Shown here: one piece after another, positions 17,421 to 26,979 of the stretch | Numbering within the stretch: the stretch's first letter is position 1 | How the letters are laid out: each line of letters starts with the position of its first letter | Source of the DNA: Microbacteriaceae bacterium | GTDB lineage: Bacteria > Actinomycetota > Actinomycetes > Actinomycetales > Microbacteriaceae | Direction: 5' to 3' | Assembly (NCBI GenBank): GCA_025352325.1 | Contig: JANXTR010000041.1 | Location: forward strand, 1-56,745 | DNA length: 56,745 nucleotides | Made by a program: the position numbers and the translations under genes | The notes under the pieces: model-generated | What the model was told of the DNA's origin: nothing | Database searches by the model: none | What the model saw: the letters and a program-made list of their open reading frames with translations, nothing else

Positions 17421-17446
17421 GGGTTGACGAAAGGGTTCGTCAACCC
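17421..17446 (-). terminator. Perfect 11-bp hairpin over the hrpA stop codon
   Basis: GGGTTGACGAA pairs with TTCGTCAACCC around a 4-base loop. The hrpA TGA lies inside one arm. No T tract follows on the minus strand, so it may be a weak or Rho-assisted terminator or an mRNA-stabilising 3' hairpin between hrpA and acpS. Confidence 0.5.
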
Positions 17447-20400
17447 GACAGCGCCTTCCGGATGCGCTGCAGCGACACTGCGCCCGCCGTACCCAGCTGC
17501 TGGGCGAAGAGACTGAGCCGCAGCTCCTCGAGCATCCAGCGCACCGGCACCAGCGCCGCCGGCGTCGCGGGGGTCAGGGGCAGGGTGCCTCCGGCATCCC
17601 GATAGAGGGCGATCGCCTGCTCGACCTCGGTGAGCCAGACCCGGTCGCGGCCAGGGGCGTCGGCGAGCTTGCTCACGCGATGGGTGATCCCGGCCAGGTA
17701 CACGGGCACCCGCCGCAGCTGTGTCACGCCGGTGAGGCGCAGGAATCCCGGATGCACGAGCGCGTCGAGCTGCGAGCGGGCATCCGCGAGGGGGGCCATC
17801 AGGCTCAGGCTCGCGGTGCCCGAGATGACGCGGTCGGCGTCCCGGGCCGCGCCGAGCACGCGCGCGGCGAGAGAGACCGTCGCGAACAGGGCGTCGACGA
17901 GCAGCGCATTGACCTCGGCGCGCAAGGCCTCGAATGCCGGGCGAGCAAACGGGACGGACCCGCCGCTCGCGGCCTCCGCCAACTGGTCGATGGTCGCGAG
18001 CAGGGCGTCGTCGAAGAGCGCCGCGGTCGAGCGGTACGGGCTCGTGGCGAGCTGCAGCTTCTCGGTCGCGGTGAGGTGCTCCTGCACGTAGCTGAGCGGG
18101 CTCGGCACTGTGAGCGCGATCAGGCGGCGCACCCCGCGCGGATGCTCGCGTGCCTGCTCGGCCGCGGTGCCGAAAACGCGGATTGCGACGCTCGCGCCCT
18201 CGTCGACGAGAGCGGGATAGCCGGTGATCGAGCCGCTCGAGATCACGGTCTCGAGCTTGTCGGGGAGGGTGTCGAAGTCCCAGCCGGTGAGGCCGGAGCG
18301 CTCGAGGCCGGGCGCGGCGATGCCCGGAATGCCCCGCGGGGCGGCGGCCGCCGTCACCTTGGCGATGCTCTCGCGCGAGCGCTCCGCCAGCCGATGCTGC
18401 AGCGCCACCAGGCTCGTTGAGCTGGCGACGCGGCGTCCGCGCTCGTCGATGGCGGTGAAGGTCATGCGCAGATGCCTGGGAAGGCGCTCGACATCGAAGT
18501 CCGTCGGCGCGATCACCGTGTGGGTGAGGGCGCGAATCTGCGTGGCCAGGGTCGCGGTGATCGAGCTGGTCTCGACAGGCTTGACCAGCGCCAGCATGCG
18601 CCGGGCCCAGTCCGCGGTGGGCACGACGTTGCGGCGGATCGCCTTCGGCAGCGTCTTGAGCAGTGCGGTGACGAGCTCCTCGTGGAGCCCGGGGACCAGC
18701 CAATCGAAGCCGCGATCCTCGAGTCGCGCGAGAAGGGCGAGCGGGATCTCGAGGGTGACCCCGTCGTCGTCGGCGCCGGGCTCGAAACGGTAGCGCAGCG
18801 GCATCCGCTGCTCGCCCTGCACCCATTCGCTCGGGAAGGCGTCCGCGTCGAGCTCCTCCTCGACATCCTCCTCCAGCAGTTCGCCGCGGGTCATTGTCAG
18901 CAGCCCGGGCGTCTCGGCGCGCGCCTCCTTCCACCAGGTCTCGAAGCGGCGCACGTCGGTGACGTCGCGCGGCACGCGCCGGTCGTAGAACTCGACGACC
19001 ACCTCGTCGTCGATCAGAATGTCACGGCGCCGAGTCCGCTCCTCGACCTCGCTCAGCTCATCCCGCAGGGCGCGATTCGCGCGCACGAACTCGAACAGCC
19101 CGTTCCGCTCGATGGAGTACGGCCAGTCGCCATCGACCATCGCGTGCCGGATGAAGAGTTCGCGCGCCTGGACTGGGTCGATCCGGGCGAGCTGAATGCG
19201 TCGCTTCGGCACGATCGGCACCCCGTAGAGGGTGATCTTCTCGTCGGCGACCGCGGAGCCTTGCTTTTTCTCCCACCGCGGCTCGCCGTAGCTGCGCTTG
19301 ACGAGCTCGCCCGCGAGAGCCTCGGCCCAGGCCGGGTCGATCGCCGCGACCGTGCGAGCGAACAGCCGACTCGTTTCGACCAGTTCGGCCGCCATCACGG
19401 CCGGCGGGCCTTTGCGGGCGAGGGCCGAGCCAGGGAAGATCGCGAACCGCTGGTTGCGCGCGCCGAGGTACTCACGGCTCTTCGCCTCGCGCCCCTCGCG
19501 CGGCTTCTCCTTCGGGTTGCTCGCCGTGACGCGTTCGTCGCGCAGGCCGATCCGGCTGAGCAGGCCCGCCAGCAGCGATCTGTGGATGCCGTCCTGGTCG
19601 ACCTTCGCCTCGCCGGGCGCGATCCCCAGCGGCTTCCCGGCCCGGATGAGCTGGCGATACAGGTCCTGCCACTCGCGGATCCGCAGGTAGTTGAGGAACT
19701 CGCTCTTGCACAGCCGCCGGAACGCGCTGCTCGAGAGCTCCCGCTGCTGGTCCTCGAGATGGTTCCAGAGCTTCAGCAGCCCCAGGAAGTCACTCGTCGG
19801 GTCGGCGAAACGGGCGTGCAGCTGGTCGGCCTGAGCGCGCTTCTCGAGGGGGCGTTCGCGCACGTCCTGGATGCTGAGTCCCGCCACGATCGCGGCCACC
19901 TCCCGCACCACGCCGTTCCGCTTGGCCTCGACGAGCATGCGTCCGAAGCGCGGATCCAGTGGAAGGGTCGCGAGGTCGCGGCCGACGGAGGTGATCCGCG
20001 TGTGCCCGGTCGTGCGGTCGCGCGAGATGGCGTTCAGCTCCAGCAGCAGATCCATGCCGTCTTGGATGCCGCGCGAATCCGGTGGCTGCAGGAACGGGAA
20101 CGCCGCGATATCGCCGAGCCCGATCGAGATCATCTGGAGGATGACCGCGGCCAGGTTCGTGCGCAGGATCTCGGGATCAGTGAAGGCCGGGCGCTTGTCG
20201 AAGTCCTCCTCCGAGTACAGCCGGATCGCGATCCCGTCGCTGGTGCGCCCCGCCCGACCGGAGCGCTGATTCGCGCTCGCCTGACTGATCGCCTCGATCG
20301 GCAGCCGCTGGACCTTCGCCCGCACGCTGTAGCGCGAGATGCGCGCAGTGCCGGCGTCGATCACGTACTTGATCCCGGGCACCGTCAACGAGGTCTCGGC

Positions 20401-21336
20401 GACGTTCGTGGCGAGCACCACCCGACGACGCACGCCGGCGGCGCGCTTGGTCTCGAACACCCGGTGCTGGTCGGCCGAGCTCAGCCGCCCGTAGAGCGGG
20501 AGCACCTCGGTGCCGGTCGCGGGGCCGAACCGTCCACGGATGGCGTCCTCGGCATCCCGGATCTCGGTCTCGCCGCTGAGGAACACCAGCACGTCGCCGG
20601 ATGCCTCGCGCCCGAGCTCCTCGAGCGCGTCGACAATACCGTCCAGGTAGTCACGGTCGTCGCTGGGGACGTCGTCGGGGTCGTCCGAACCGTCCAGCGC
20701 CGCCTCGGCGACGAGCGGACGGTAGCGGATCTCGACCGGGTATGTGCGCCCGCTCACCTCGACGATCGGGGCAGGCGTGCCCGCACCGCCGTCAACAGGC
20801 ACTGTCGCGAAGTGAGCCGCGAAGCTCTGCGGGTCGATCGTCGCGCTGGTGACGATCACCTTGAGGTCGGGACGGCGGGGGAGCAGCTGCTTGAGGTAGC
20901 CGAGCAGGAAGTCGATGGTGAGGGATCGTTCGTGCGCCTCGTCGAGGATGATCGTGTCGTAGCGGCGCAGCTCGCGGTCGCGGTTGAGTTCGGCGAGCAG
21001 CACGCCGTCGGTCATCAGCTTGATCCGGGTGTCGCGGCTCGAGCGGTCGTCGAAGCGCACCTGGTAGCCGACCACGGTACCGAGATCGACGTTCAGCTCT
21101 TCCGAGATGCGTTCGGCGATGCTGCGCGCGGCGATCCGGCGCGGCTGGGTGTGACCGATGCGCTCGCGTCCGAGCTCGAGGCAGATCTTCGGCAGCTGGG
21201 TCGTCTTCCCCGAGCCGGTGGCGCCGGCCACGATCACGACCTGGTTCTCGGAGATGACGCGCGCCAGTTCCTCCCGGGCGGCGCTGACGGGCAGCTCCGG
21301 CGGGTAGAAGATCGTGTAGGGGAGGGGCTCGGTCAT
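17440..21336 (-). CDS. hrpA: ATP-dependent RNA helicase HrpA (DEAH box)
   Basis: 1298 residues, the full length of the family. Motif I is GATGSGKTTQLPK (38-50), motif II DEAH in ILDEAHERSLTIDF, motif III SAT in VIVTSATIDP, motif V region TNVAETSLTVPGI and motif VI QRSGRAGRT. These are followed by the winged-helix/ratchet region, an OB-fold and the long C-terminal domain specific to HrpA. It unwinds or remodels RNA-protein complexes in the cytoplasm, including stalled ribosomes in E. coli. GAAGGG lies a few bases before the ATG. Divergent from the aldo/keto reductase gene. Confidence 0.95.
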   Translation of the reverse strand: MTEPLPYTIFYPPELPVSAAREELARVISENQVVIVAGATGSGKTTQLPKICLELGRERIGHTQPRRIAARSIAERISEELNVDLGTVVGYQVRFDDRSSRDTRIKLMTDGVLLAELNRDRELRRYDTIILDEAHERSLTIDFLLGYLKQLLPRRPDLKVIVTSATIDPQSFAAHFATVPVDGGAGTPAPIVEVSGRTYPVEIRYRPLVAEAALDGSDDPDDVPSDDRDYLDGIVDALEELGREASGDVLVFLSGETEIRDAEDAIRGRFGPATGTEVLPLYGRLSSADQHRVFETKRAAGVRRRVVLATNVAETSLTVPGIKYVIDAGTARISRYSVRAKVQRLPIEAISQASANQRSGRAGRTSDGIAIRLYSEEDFDKRPAFTDPEILRTNLAAVILQMISIGLGDIAAFPFLQPPDSRGIQDGMDLLLELNAISRDRTTGHTRITSVGRDLATLPLDPRFGRMLVEAKRNGVVREVAAIVAGLSIQDVRERPLEKRAQADQLHARFADPTSDFLGLLKLWNHLEDQQRELSSSAFRRLCKSEFLNYLRIREWQDLYRQLIRAGKPLGIAPGEAKVDQDGIHRSLLAGLLSRIGLRDERVTASNPKEKPREGREAKSREYLGARNQRFAIFPGSALARKGPPAVMAAELVETSRLFARTVAAIDPAWAEALAGELVKRSYGEPRWEKKQGSAVADEKITLYGVPIVPKRRIQLARIDPVQARELFIRHAMVDGDWPYSIERNGLFEFVRANRALRDELSEVEERTRRRDILIDDEVVVEFYDRRVPRDVTDVRRFETWWKEARAETPGLLTMTRGELLEEDVEEELDADAFPSEWVQGEQRMPLRYRFEPGADDDGVTLEIPLALLARLEDRGFDWLVPGLHEELVTALLKTLPKAIRRNVVPTADWARRMLALVKPVETSSITATLATQIRALTHTVIAPTDFDVERLPRHLRMTFTAIDERGRRVASSTSLVALQHRLAERSRESIAKVTAAAAPRGIPGIAAPGLERSGLTGWDFDTLPDKLETVISSGSITGYPALVDEGASVAIRVFGTAAEQAREHPRGVRRLIALTVPSPLSYVQEHLTATEKLQLATSPYRSTAALFDDALLATIDQLAEAASGGSVPFARPAFEALRAEVNALLVDALFATVSLAARVLGAARDADRVISGTASLSLMAPLADARSQLDALVHPGFLRLTGVTQLRRVPVYLAGITHRVSKLADAPGRDRVWLTEVEQAIALYRDAGGTLPLTPATPAALVPVRWMLEELRLSLFAQQLGTAGAVSLQRIRKALSG

Positions 21337-21397
21337 CAGCCCTTCAGAATACCGGTGAGCGTCAGCGCATTCTGGCGGAATCTGTCAGGCTGGAATC

Positions 21398-22237
21398 GTG
21401 ACGACGACAACAGTTCCCACCCTCACCCTCAACGACGGCCAGATCATCCCGCAGCTCGGATTCGGAGTGTTCAAGGTCAACCCGGAACAGACCGAACGCA
21501 TCGTAAGCGACGCGCTCGAGGTCGGCTACCGGCACATCGACACCGCGGCCATCTACGGCAACGAGGTCGGCGTCGGCAACGCGATCGCCAAGTCTGGTAT
21601 CCCGCGTGACGAGCTGTTCATCACCACCAAGCTGTGGAACTCCGACCAGGGCACCCAGTCCGCGATCGACGCGATGGATCTCAGCCTCGAGAAGCTGCAG
21701 CTCGAGAGCGTCAACCTCTACCTGATTCACTGGCCGCGCGCTGACCTCGATCGCTACGTCGACAGCTGGACGACGATGGAGCAGCTGAAGGTCGACGGCA
21801 AGACCACGTCGATCGGCGTTTCCAACTTCCATCTATCTCACCTCGAGCGCCTCGCCGCCGAGACCGGCACGGTGCCGGCCGTCGATCAGCTCGAGCTGCA
21901 CCCGGCTCTCGCGCAAAAGCAGCTGCGTGCATACGGGGCGGAGCATGGCATCGCGATCGAGGCCTGGGGTCCCCTCGGACAGGGCAAGTACCCACTGTTC
22001 GAGATGGCACCGGTCGCGGATGCCGCGGCAGCCCACGGCGTGAGCCCGGCCCAGGTGGTGGTGCGCTGGCACCTCCACCACGGCCTGATCGTGTTTCCGA
22101 AGTCGAACTCCCGCGAGCGGATGGCGCAGAACTACGATGTGTTCGGCTTCGAGCTGAGCGCCGACGAGCTCGCCGCGATCGACACGCTCGACCAGGGGAT
22201 GCGCGTCGGGGCCGACCCCGACGAGGCGCGCTTCTAG
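21398..22237 (+). CDS. Aldo/keto reductase (2,5-diketo-gluconate reductase type)
   Basis: 279 residues from a GTG. Catalytic tetrad visible: Asp in GYRHIDTAAIYGNE with its Tyr, Lys in FITTKLWN, His in LYLIHWP. The NADPH-binding end has VFPKSNSRERMAQNYDVF. The TIM-barrel enzyme reduces aldehydes or ketones in the cytoplasm; physiological substrate unknown. CAGGCT lies 6 bases upstream of the GTG, possibly a leaderless start. Confidence 0.92.
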   Translation: MTTTTVPTLTLNDGQIIPQLGFGVFKVNPEQTERIVSDALEVGYRHIDTAAIYGNEVGVGNAIAKSGIPRDELFITTKLWNSDQGTQSAIDAMDLSLEKLQLESVNLYLIHWPRADLDRYVDSWTTMEQLKVDGKTTSIGVSNFHLSHLERLAAETGTVPAVDQLELHPALAQKQLRAYGAEHGIAIEAWGPLGQGKYPLFEMAPVADAAAAHGVSPAQVVVRWHLHHGLIVFPKSNSRERMAQNYDVFGFELSADELAAIDTLDQGMRVGADPDEARF

Positions 22238-22404
22238 TCGTTACTGCGCTCCAGCTCATCCTCCGATGGCCGGGGCGGATGGACGGTCGCCTTCGGGACG
22301 TTCTCCGGCGGCCAGCCGAATCGTCGGTCGTTGGTCGCCACCCCGCTGGGCGGCGCACCGTCGCTGACAGAGGAAGGTCTCGACAGGCACGACCAGCGGA
22401 TCGC

Positions 22405-23163
22405 TCAGAGCTCGACGCGCTCGCCCCGCGGGGTCGCGACCAGCAAGCCGCTGATCCCGGATGCCGCGAAGGCGCTCTCGAAGTCGGTGCGGTTCTCGCT
22501 GAAGTGCTCCCAGTCTTCGACGTGCAGGGCGACTACGCGCGGGTTGCCCAGCAGCGTGGCGGCGGCCGCGGCATCCGACGATGTCAGGGTCAGTGCGGCA
22601 TCGATCTCGGGCACCCGAGCGGCGCCGGCGAACAGCAGGGCGATCTCGATCTGCGGAAAGCGACTCGCGATCTGCTCGACGAGCGCAAGCGAGGCGTTGT
22701 CGCCGCTGACGTAGACGGTCGGCTCGCCGTGCCTCTCCAGGACGAACCCGACGACCGGCCCGACCAACGGCAGCGAGCCGGGAGGCCCGTGCAGCGCCGG
22801 CACGATAGTGACGGTGACGTCGCCCACATGCTGCTGCTCCCAGTCGTCGAAGCCCACGACCGAGCCTCCCCAGAGCTCGGACGCCGCCTCGTGGGTGCTC
22901 AGCGTCAGGGGGCCCTGGGCGATGAGCTCGAGGCCCTCCCAGTCGAGGTTGTCCTTGTGACCGTGGTGCGAAAGCAGCACTAGATCGACCGGCCCGATGG
23001 TGTCCCGCGACAGGCCCGGCCCCGCGGTCTTGACCAGTGTGGTCTCGTCCGGATCGGAGTAGCTCTGCGGCGGGTCAAAGGTCGGATCGGTGATGATCTT
23101 CAACCCCGCCCACTCCAGGAGCGCGGTCGGTCCACCCAGATACGTCACGGCCGTCGTCGACAT
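22405..23163 (-). CDS. MBL-fold metallo-hydrolase
   Basis: 252 residues. The lactamase-B_2 (UlaG-like) branch: start [27 protein letters not shown], the metal motif [13 protein letters not shown] (HxHxDN-like), then VYVSGDNA and the C-terminal [12 protein letters not shown] with the late His. It hydrolyses an unknown substrate. A truncated copy of its middle is found at 14773-14915. Its start codon is only 11 bases from that of the divergent gene at 23175. Confidence 0.85.
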   Translation of the reverse strand: MSTTAVTYLGGPTALLEWAGLKIITDPTFDPPQSYSDPDETTLVKTAGPGLSRDTIGPVDLVLLSHHGHKDNLDWEGLELIAQGPLTLSTHEAASELWGGSVVGFDDWEQQHVGDVTVTIVPALHGPPGSLPLVGPVVGFVLERHGEPTVYVSGDNASLALVEQIASRFPQIEIALLFAGAARVPEIDAALTLTSSDAAAAATLLGNPRVVALHVEDWEHFSENRTDFESAFAASGISGLLVATPRGERVEL

Positions 23164-23168
23164 ACCCT
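23163..23168 (+). promoter_or_regulatory. -10 hexamer TACCCT for the YyaL-like gene, leaderless geometry
   Basis: TACCCT ends 6 bases before ATG 23175. It overlaps the start codon of the divergent MBL gene. Confidence 0.45.
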
Positions 23169-23169
23169 G

Positions 23170-23175
23170 ACTTTA
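23170..23175 (-). promoter_or_regulatory. -10 hexamer TAAAGT for the MBL gene, leaderless geometry
   Basis: On the minus strand TAAAGT ends 6 bases before ATG 23163. It overlaps the first base of the divergent gene, so the two -10 boxes and two start codons interleave within 17 bases. Confidence 0.45.
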
Positions 23176-25031
23176 TGACGAACCGGCTGTCGGATGCTGT
23201 GAGTCCGTATTTGCGCGCCCATTCCGGCAACCCGGTGAGCTGGTGGCCGTGGGGCGATGAGGCCTTCGCGGAGGCGGAGCGCCGCGACGTCCCGGTGTTT
23301 GTTTCCATCGGCTATGCAACCTGCCACTGGTGTCATGTGATGGCCCGCGAGAGCTTCTCCGACCCGGAGCTGGCCGCGTTCCTCGACGCGAACTTCGTGG
23401 CGATCAAGGTGGATCGGGAGGAGCATCCCGAGGTGGATGCCGCGTACCTGGCCGCCGCCAGCGCTTTCACGGGCAACCTGGGCTGGCCGCTCTCGGTGTT
23501 CACGACTCCGCGGGGAGCCGCGTTCTTCGCCGGCACGTACTATCCGCCGCGGCCGGTCGGGGAGACCCCGTCGTTCCGCATGGTGCTCGACGCGATCCTG
23601 GAGGCCTGGGGGCAGCGACGCGACGAGGTGGAGGAGGCGTCCGCGTCGGTGCTCGAGGCGCTCGCGCAGAGCCCCGGGGGGGCGCCGTCCGAGCTACCCA
23701 CGGCTTCCGAGCTCGATGCTGCGGTGGGCCGGCTCTCCCGCTTCGAGGACCCCGAGTTCGGCGGCCTCGGGCGCGGCTCGAAGTTCCCGAACGCCCCGGT
23801 GCTGGCGTTCCTGACCGAGCGGGCGGAGGCGGACGACGACGGGGCCGCGCGCTTCGCGGCGCGCATGCTCGACACCATGGCGAGCTCGCCGCTGCGTGAC
23901 GCGGTCGAGGGCGGCTTCTTCCGCTACGCGGTGCAGCGCAACTGGAGCGAACCGCACTACGAGCGGATGCTCAGCGACAACGCGCAACTGCTCGCCCGGT
24001 ACACGGCTCGCGGCCCGCTCGCGGCGGGGACGGTCGCCGGGATCGCCGACTTCCTACTCGGCGTGCTGCGGCTGCCCCCTGAATCTCCGGCATCCGGCGC
24101 GTTCGCCTCCGCGCAGGACAGCGAGAGCGCGATCGACGGCGTGCGCAGCGAGGGCGGCTACTACGCCCGGGATGCCGCGGGGCGGGCGTCGCAACCGCCT
24201 CCGGCCCTCGACGCGAAGGTTCTCACCGGTCTGAACGGGCTGGCGATCGGCTCGCTCGCCGCGGCAGGCGCTCGGTTCGGGCATCCGGAATGGGTCGATG
24301 GCGCGCGGGCCGCGGCAGATGCCGTTCTCGGCATGCATCTCGCGCAGGGGGCGGACGGCCCGATCGCGCGCGCCTCCCTCGACGGCCGTCTCTCGGATGC
24401 CGTGGCCACCCTCGAAGATGTCGGCGGCTTGGCGGGCGGGCTGCTTCGTCTCGCGCTGGCGAGCGGCGAGGCCCGCTACGCGAGCGTCGCCCGCACCCTC
24501 GTGGAACGCTGCCGAGACGCCGACGGCGGCATCGCCGCTCCGGGGGGCATCGACCCCGTGCTCGCGAGCCGGGGCCTCGCCGCCTCGCAAGACCTCGATG
24601 ACGGGGCCACGCCATCCGGTGCCGCGCTGCTCGCCGACGCCGCGCTGTTGCTCTGGACGCTGACGGGCGACGACACCCACCGCCGGATCGCCGAGGACGC
24701 GATCGCCCCCACCCTCGCGAGCGCCCTCGACCAGCCGACCGCCTTCGGGGCGGCGCTGGCCGTCGCCTCACGGCTGGTCTCGCCGGTGCGGCAGCTCGTC
24801 GTCGTCGCCGAGGACCCGGGCGATCCGCTGGCCAATCTCGCTCTCGCCGACGGCCCCGAGCCGACCGCAGTCGTCACGCCCGCCCAGTCGGCGGCCTTCG
24901 CGGATGCCGGCTTCGAGCTGTTCGAGTCACGGGCCCTGCGCGGCGGTCGCCCGGCGGCCTACCTCTGCGAGCACTTCGTGTGCGCGCTGCCGGTCAGCAC
25001 CCCGGCCGCGCTGGCGGCGCTGCTGAGCTAG
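23175..25031 (+). CDS. YyaL/DUF255 thioredoxin-like protein
   Basis: 618 residues. N-terminal thioredoxin-like domain: [21 protein letters not shown], the redox [10 protein letters not shown], and [20 protein letters not shown] six-hairpin (glycosidase-like) domain follows, with YEKMLxDN-type [11 protein letters not shown] and [16 protein letters not shown]. It belongs to the conserved spermatogenesis-associated protein 20 family, of unknown biochemical role. No ribosome site precedes the ATG. Its stop overlaps the convergent CoA-binding protein gene by 4 bases. Confidence 0.9.
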   Translation: MTNRLSDAVSPYLRAHSGNPVSWWPWGDEAFAEAERRDVPVFVSIGYATCHWCHVMARESFSDPELAAFLDANFVAIKVDREEHPEVDAAYLAAASAFTGNLGWPLSVFTTPRGAAFFAGTYYPPRPVGETPSFRMVLDAILEAWGQRRDEVEEASASVLEALAQSPGGAPSELPTASELDAAVGRLSRFEDPEFGGLGRGSKFPNAPVLAFLTERAEADDDGAARFAARMLDTMASSPLRDAVEGGFFRYAVQRNWSEPHYERMLSDNAQLLARYTARGPLAAGTVAGIADFLLGVLRLPPESPASGAFASAQDSESAIDGVRSEGGYYARDAAGRASQPPPALDAKVLTGLNGLAIGSLAAAGARFGHPEWVDGARAAADAVLGMHLAQGADGPIARASLDGRLSDAVATLEDVGGLAGGLLRLALASGEARYASVARTLVERCRDADGGIAAPGGIDPVLASRGLAASQDLDDGATPSGAALLADAALLLWTLTGDDTHRRIAEDAIAPTLASALDQPTAFGAALAVASRLVSPVRQLVVVAEDPGDPLANLALADGPEPTAVVTPAQSAAFADAGFELFESRALRGGRPAAYLCEHFVCALPVSTPAALAALLS

Positions 25032-25606
25032 CGCGTTGCCTTGCGCGAGCTGATCACTCCCGTGTCGAAGCCGAGCAGGTGGAGTCCGCCGTGGAAGCGG
25101 GCGTGCTCGATCTTGAGGCAGCGGTCCATGACAACCGTGAGCCCCTTCGATTCACCGTAGATCGCGGCATCCTGATTCCAGATGCCAAGCTGCACCCACA
25201 CGGTCTGCGCGCCGATGGCGAGTGCCTCGTCGATGACCGCGGGGATGTCGCTGCCCTTCCGGAAGACGTCGACGATGTCGGGCACGATCGGCAGCGAGGC
25301 AAGGTCGGGATAGGTCTTCTGGCCGAGGATCTCGGGCGCCATCGGGTTCACGAAGAACAGCTCGTAGTCGCTCGACTGCTGCAGGTAGGTGGCGACGAAG
25401 TAGCTGGAGCGCGTCGCGTTCGGCGAGGCACCGACGATCGCGACCGTCTTCGCCTTCTGCAGGATCTTGAGGCGCTCTTTCGCGCTCGGACCGACCCAGG
25501 TGCGCTGCGACTTGAGCAGCTTCGCCAGGGGCGAGTCGGAGGGGATGTCGCAGGTGAGGCCGTTTGTCAGGGTGACGGTCTCGGTGTTTGAGCTTCTCGA
25601 AACCAT
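25028..25606 (-). CDS. CoA-binding (YccU-type) protein
   Basis: 192 residues from ATG 25606, 4 bases after the MetY stop, with GAGGG just upstream. The Rossmann-type CoA_binding_2 domain is clear: [74 protein letters not shown] and [11 protein letters not shown]. Cytoplasmic; binds CoA or a nucleotide, with no known reaction. Being in one operon after metY suggests a link to sulfur or methionine metabolism, as does its frequent pairing with that gene. Confidence 0.88.
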   Translation of the reverse strand: MVSRSSNTETVTLTNGLTCDIPSDSPLAKLLKSQRTWVGPSAKERLKILQKAKTVAIVGASPNATRSSYFVATYLQQSSDYELFFVNPMAPEILGQKTYPDLASLPIVPDIVDVFRKGSDIPAVIDEALAIGAQTVWVQLGIWNQDAAIYGESKGLTVVMDRCLKIEHARFHGGLHLLGFDTGVISSRKATR

Positions 25607-25610
25607 GCCC

Positions 25611-26939
25611 TCATTCTCCCTTGATCGCGGCGTCGAGCGCTTGGTCGAGGTCGTCGATGATGTCCTCGACATCCTCGATCCCGACGCTGAGACGCACCAG
25701 GCCGGGCAGAACGCCGCCGGCGAGCAGCTGCTCCACGCTGAGCTGGGCGTGGGTGGTCGACGCCGGATGGATGACCAGGGTCTTCGCGTCGCCGATGTTG
25801 GCCAGGTGGCTCGCCAGGTTGACGCTCTCGATGAAGCGTCGCCCGACGGCTCGACTGGACTCGGATTCGGTGCCGGCGACACCGAAGCTGAACACCGATC
25901 CCGGCCCCTTCGGCAGATACTTGACGGCACGCTCGTGGTGCGGATGCGAGGCGAGCCCCGCGTAGTTGACGAACTCGATGCGCGAGTCGGCCTCCAACCA
26001 CTCCGCCACGATCTGCGCATTCTCGACGTGCGCGGCCATCCGGAACGGCAACGTTTCGACGCCCTGGGCGAGCTGCCACGCGGACTGTGGCGAGAGCACC
26101 GGACCGATGTCGCGCAGCTGCTCGGCACGCAGGCGCGTGAGGAAGGCGTACTCGCCGAAGTTGCCGTGCCAGTTGAGCCCGCCGTAGTGCGGCACGGGCT
26201 CGTCGAAGAGCGGGAAGCGCTCGTTCGCCCAGTGGAAGCGACCGGATTCGACGACGACGCCGCCGAGGGTGGTCCCGTGGCCGCCGAGGAACTTGGTGGC
26301 CGAGTGGATGACGACGTCGGCGCCCCACTCGATGGGGCGGTTGAGGTACGGCGTCGCGACCGTCGAGTCGACGATCAGCGGCAGGTGGTGGGCGTGGGCG
26401 ACCTCGGCCAGGCCCTCGAGGTCGGCGATCTCACCGGAAGGGTTCGAGATCGTCTCGACGAAGATGAGCTTCGTCTTGTCAGTGATGACCGCTGCGTAGT
26501 CGGCCGGGTCGGAGGAGTTCACGAACGTGGTCTCGACGCCGAAGCGGCGCAGCGTCACATCGAGCTGGGTGATTGTGCCGCCGTAGAGGCTCGAGCTCGC
26601 CACGATGTGGTCGCCGGCTCCGGCGAGCGAAGCGAAGGTGATGAACTCGGCACCGAGCCCGGATGCCGTGGCCACCGCCCCGATCCCGCCCTCGAGCGAG
26701 GCGATGCGCTCCTCGAATGCTGCGACCGTCGGGTTCGCCAGCCGGCTGTAGATATTGCCGTACTTCTGCAGCGCGAAGCGGGCAGCGGCATCCGCGGTGT
26801 CGTCGAAAACGAAGGCGCTGGTCTGGTAGATCGGGAGGGCGCGGGAGCCGGTGACGCCATCCGGGATGTTGCCGGCGTGGATGGCGCGGGTGCGGAAGCC
26901 GTATTCGCGGTCGGATCGGTCGGTGCTGCGTTCTGACAT
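25611..26939 (-). CDS. metY: O-acetylhomoserine sulfhydrylase (PLP)
   Basis: 442 residues from ATG 26939, where [17 protein letters not shown] leads into the family's TRAIHAG. Cys/Met-metabolism PLP enzyme: [54 protein letters not shown], and the PLP lysine in [21 protein letters not shown]. Makes homocysteine (or methionine) from O-acetylhomoserine and sulfide (or methanethiol) in the cytoplasm. TAGCCT lies 7 bases before the ATG. The CoA-binding protein gene follows directly. Confidence 0.92.
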   Translation of the reverse strand: MSERSTDRSDREYGFRTRAIHAGNIPDGVTGSRALPIYQTSAFVFDDTADAAARFALQKYGNIYSRLANPTVAAFEERIASLEGGIGAVATASGLGAEFITFASLAGAGDHIVASSSLYGGTITQLDVTLRRFGVETTFVNSSDPADYAAVITDKTKLIFVETISNPSGEIADLEGLAEVAHAHHLPLIVDSTVATPYLNRPIEWGADVVIHSATKFLGGHGTTLGGVVVESGRFHWANERFPLFDEPVPHYGGLNWHGNFGEYAFLTRLRAEQLRDIGPVLSPQSAWQLAQGVETLPFRMAAHVENAQIVAEWLEADSRIEFVNYAGLASHPHHERAVKYLPKGPGSVFSFGVAGTESESSRAVGRRFIESVNLASHLANIGDAKTLVIHPASTTHAQLSVEQLLAGGVLPGLVRLSVGIEDVEDIIDDLDQALDAAIKGE

Positions 26940-26946
26940 GGCTGTC

Positions 26947-26952
26947 AGGCTA
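26947..26952 (-). promoter_or_regulatory. -10 hexamer TAGCCT, leaderless geometry (metY)
   Basis: TAGCCT on the minus strand, 7 bases before ATG 26939, with no Shine-Dalgarno sequence between. Confidence 0.4.
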
Positions 26953-26979
26953 CTCGCGCACGAAAGCTGTTCCTGCCGG

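Noticed and set aside
18472-21609. A 1045-codon open frame antisense to hrpA
   Set aside because: It is the mirror of a GC-rich gene; composition is Arg/Glu/Asp/Gly-heavy without motifs, whereas the minus strand has all helicase motifs.
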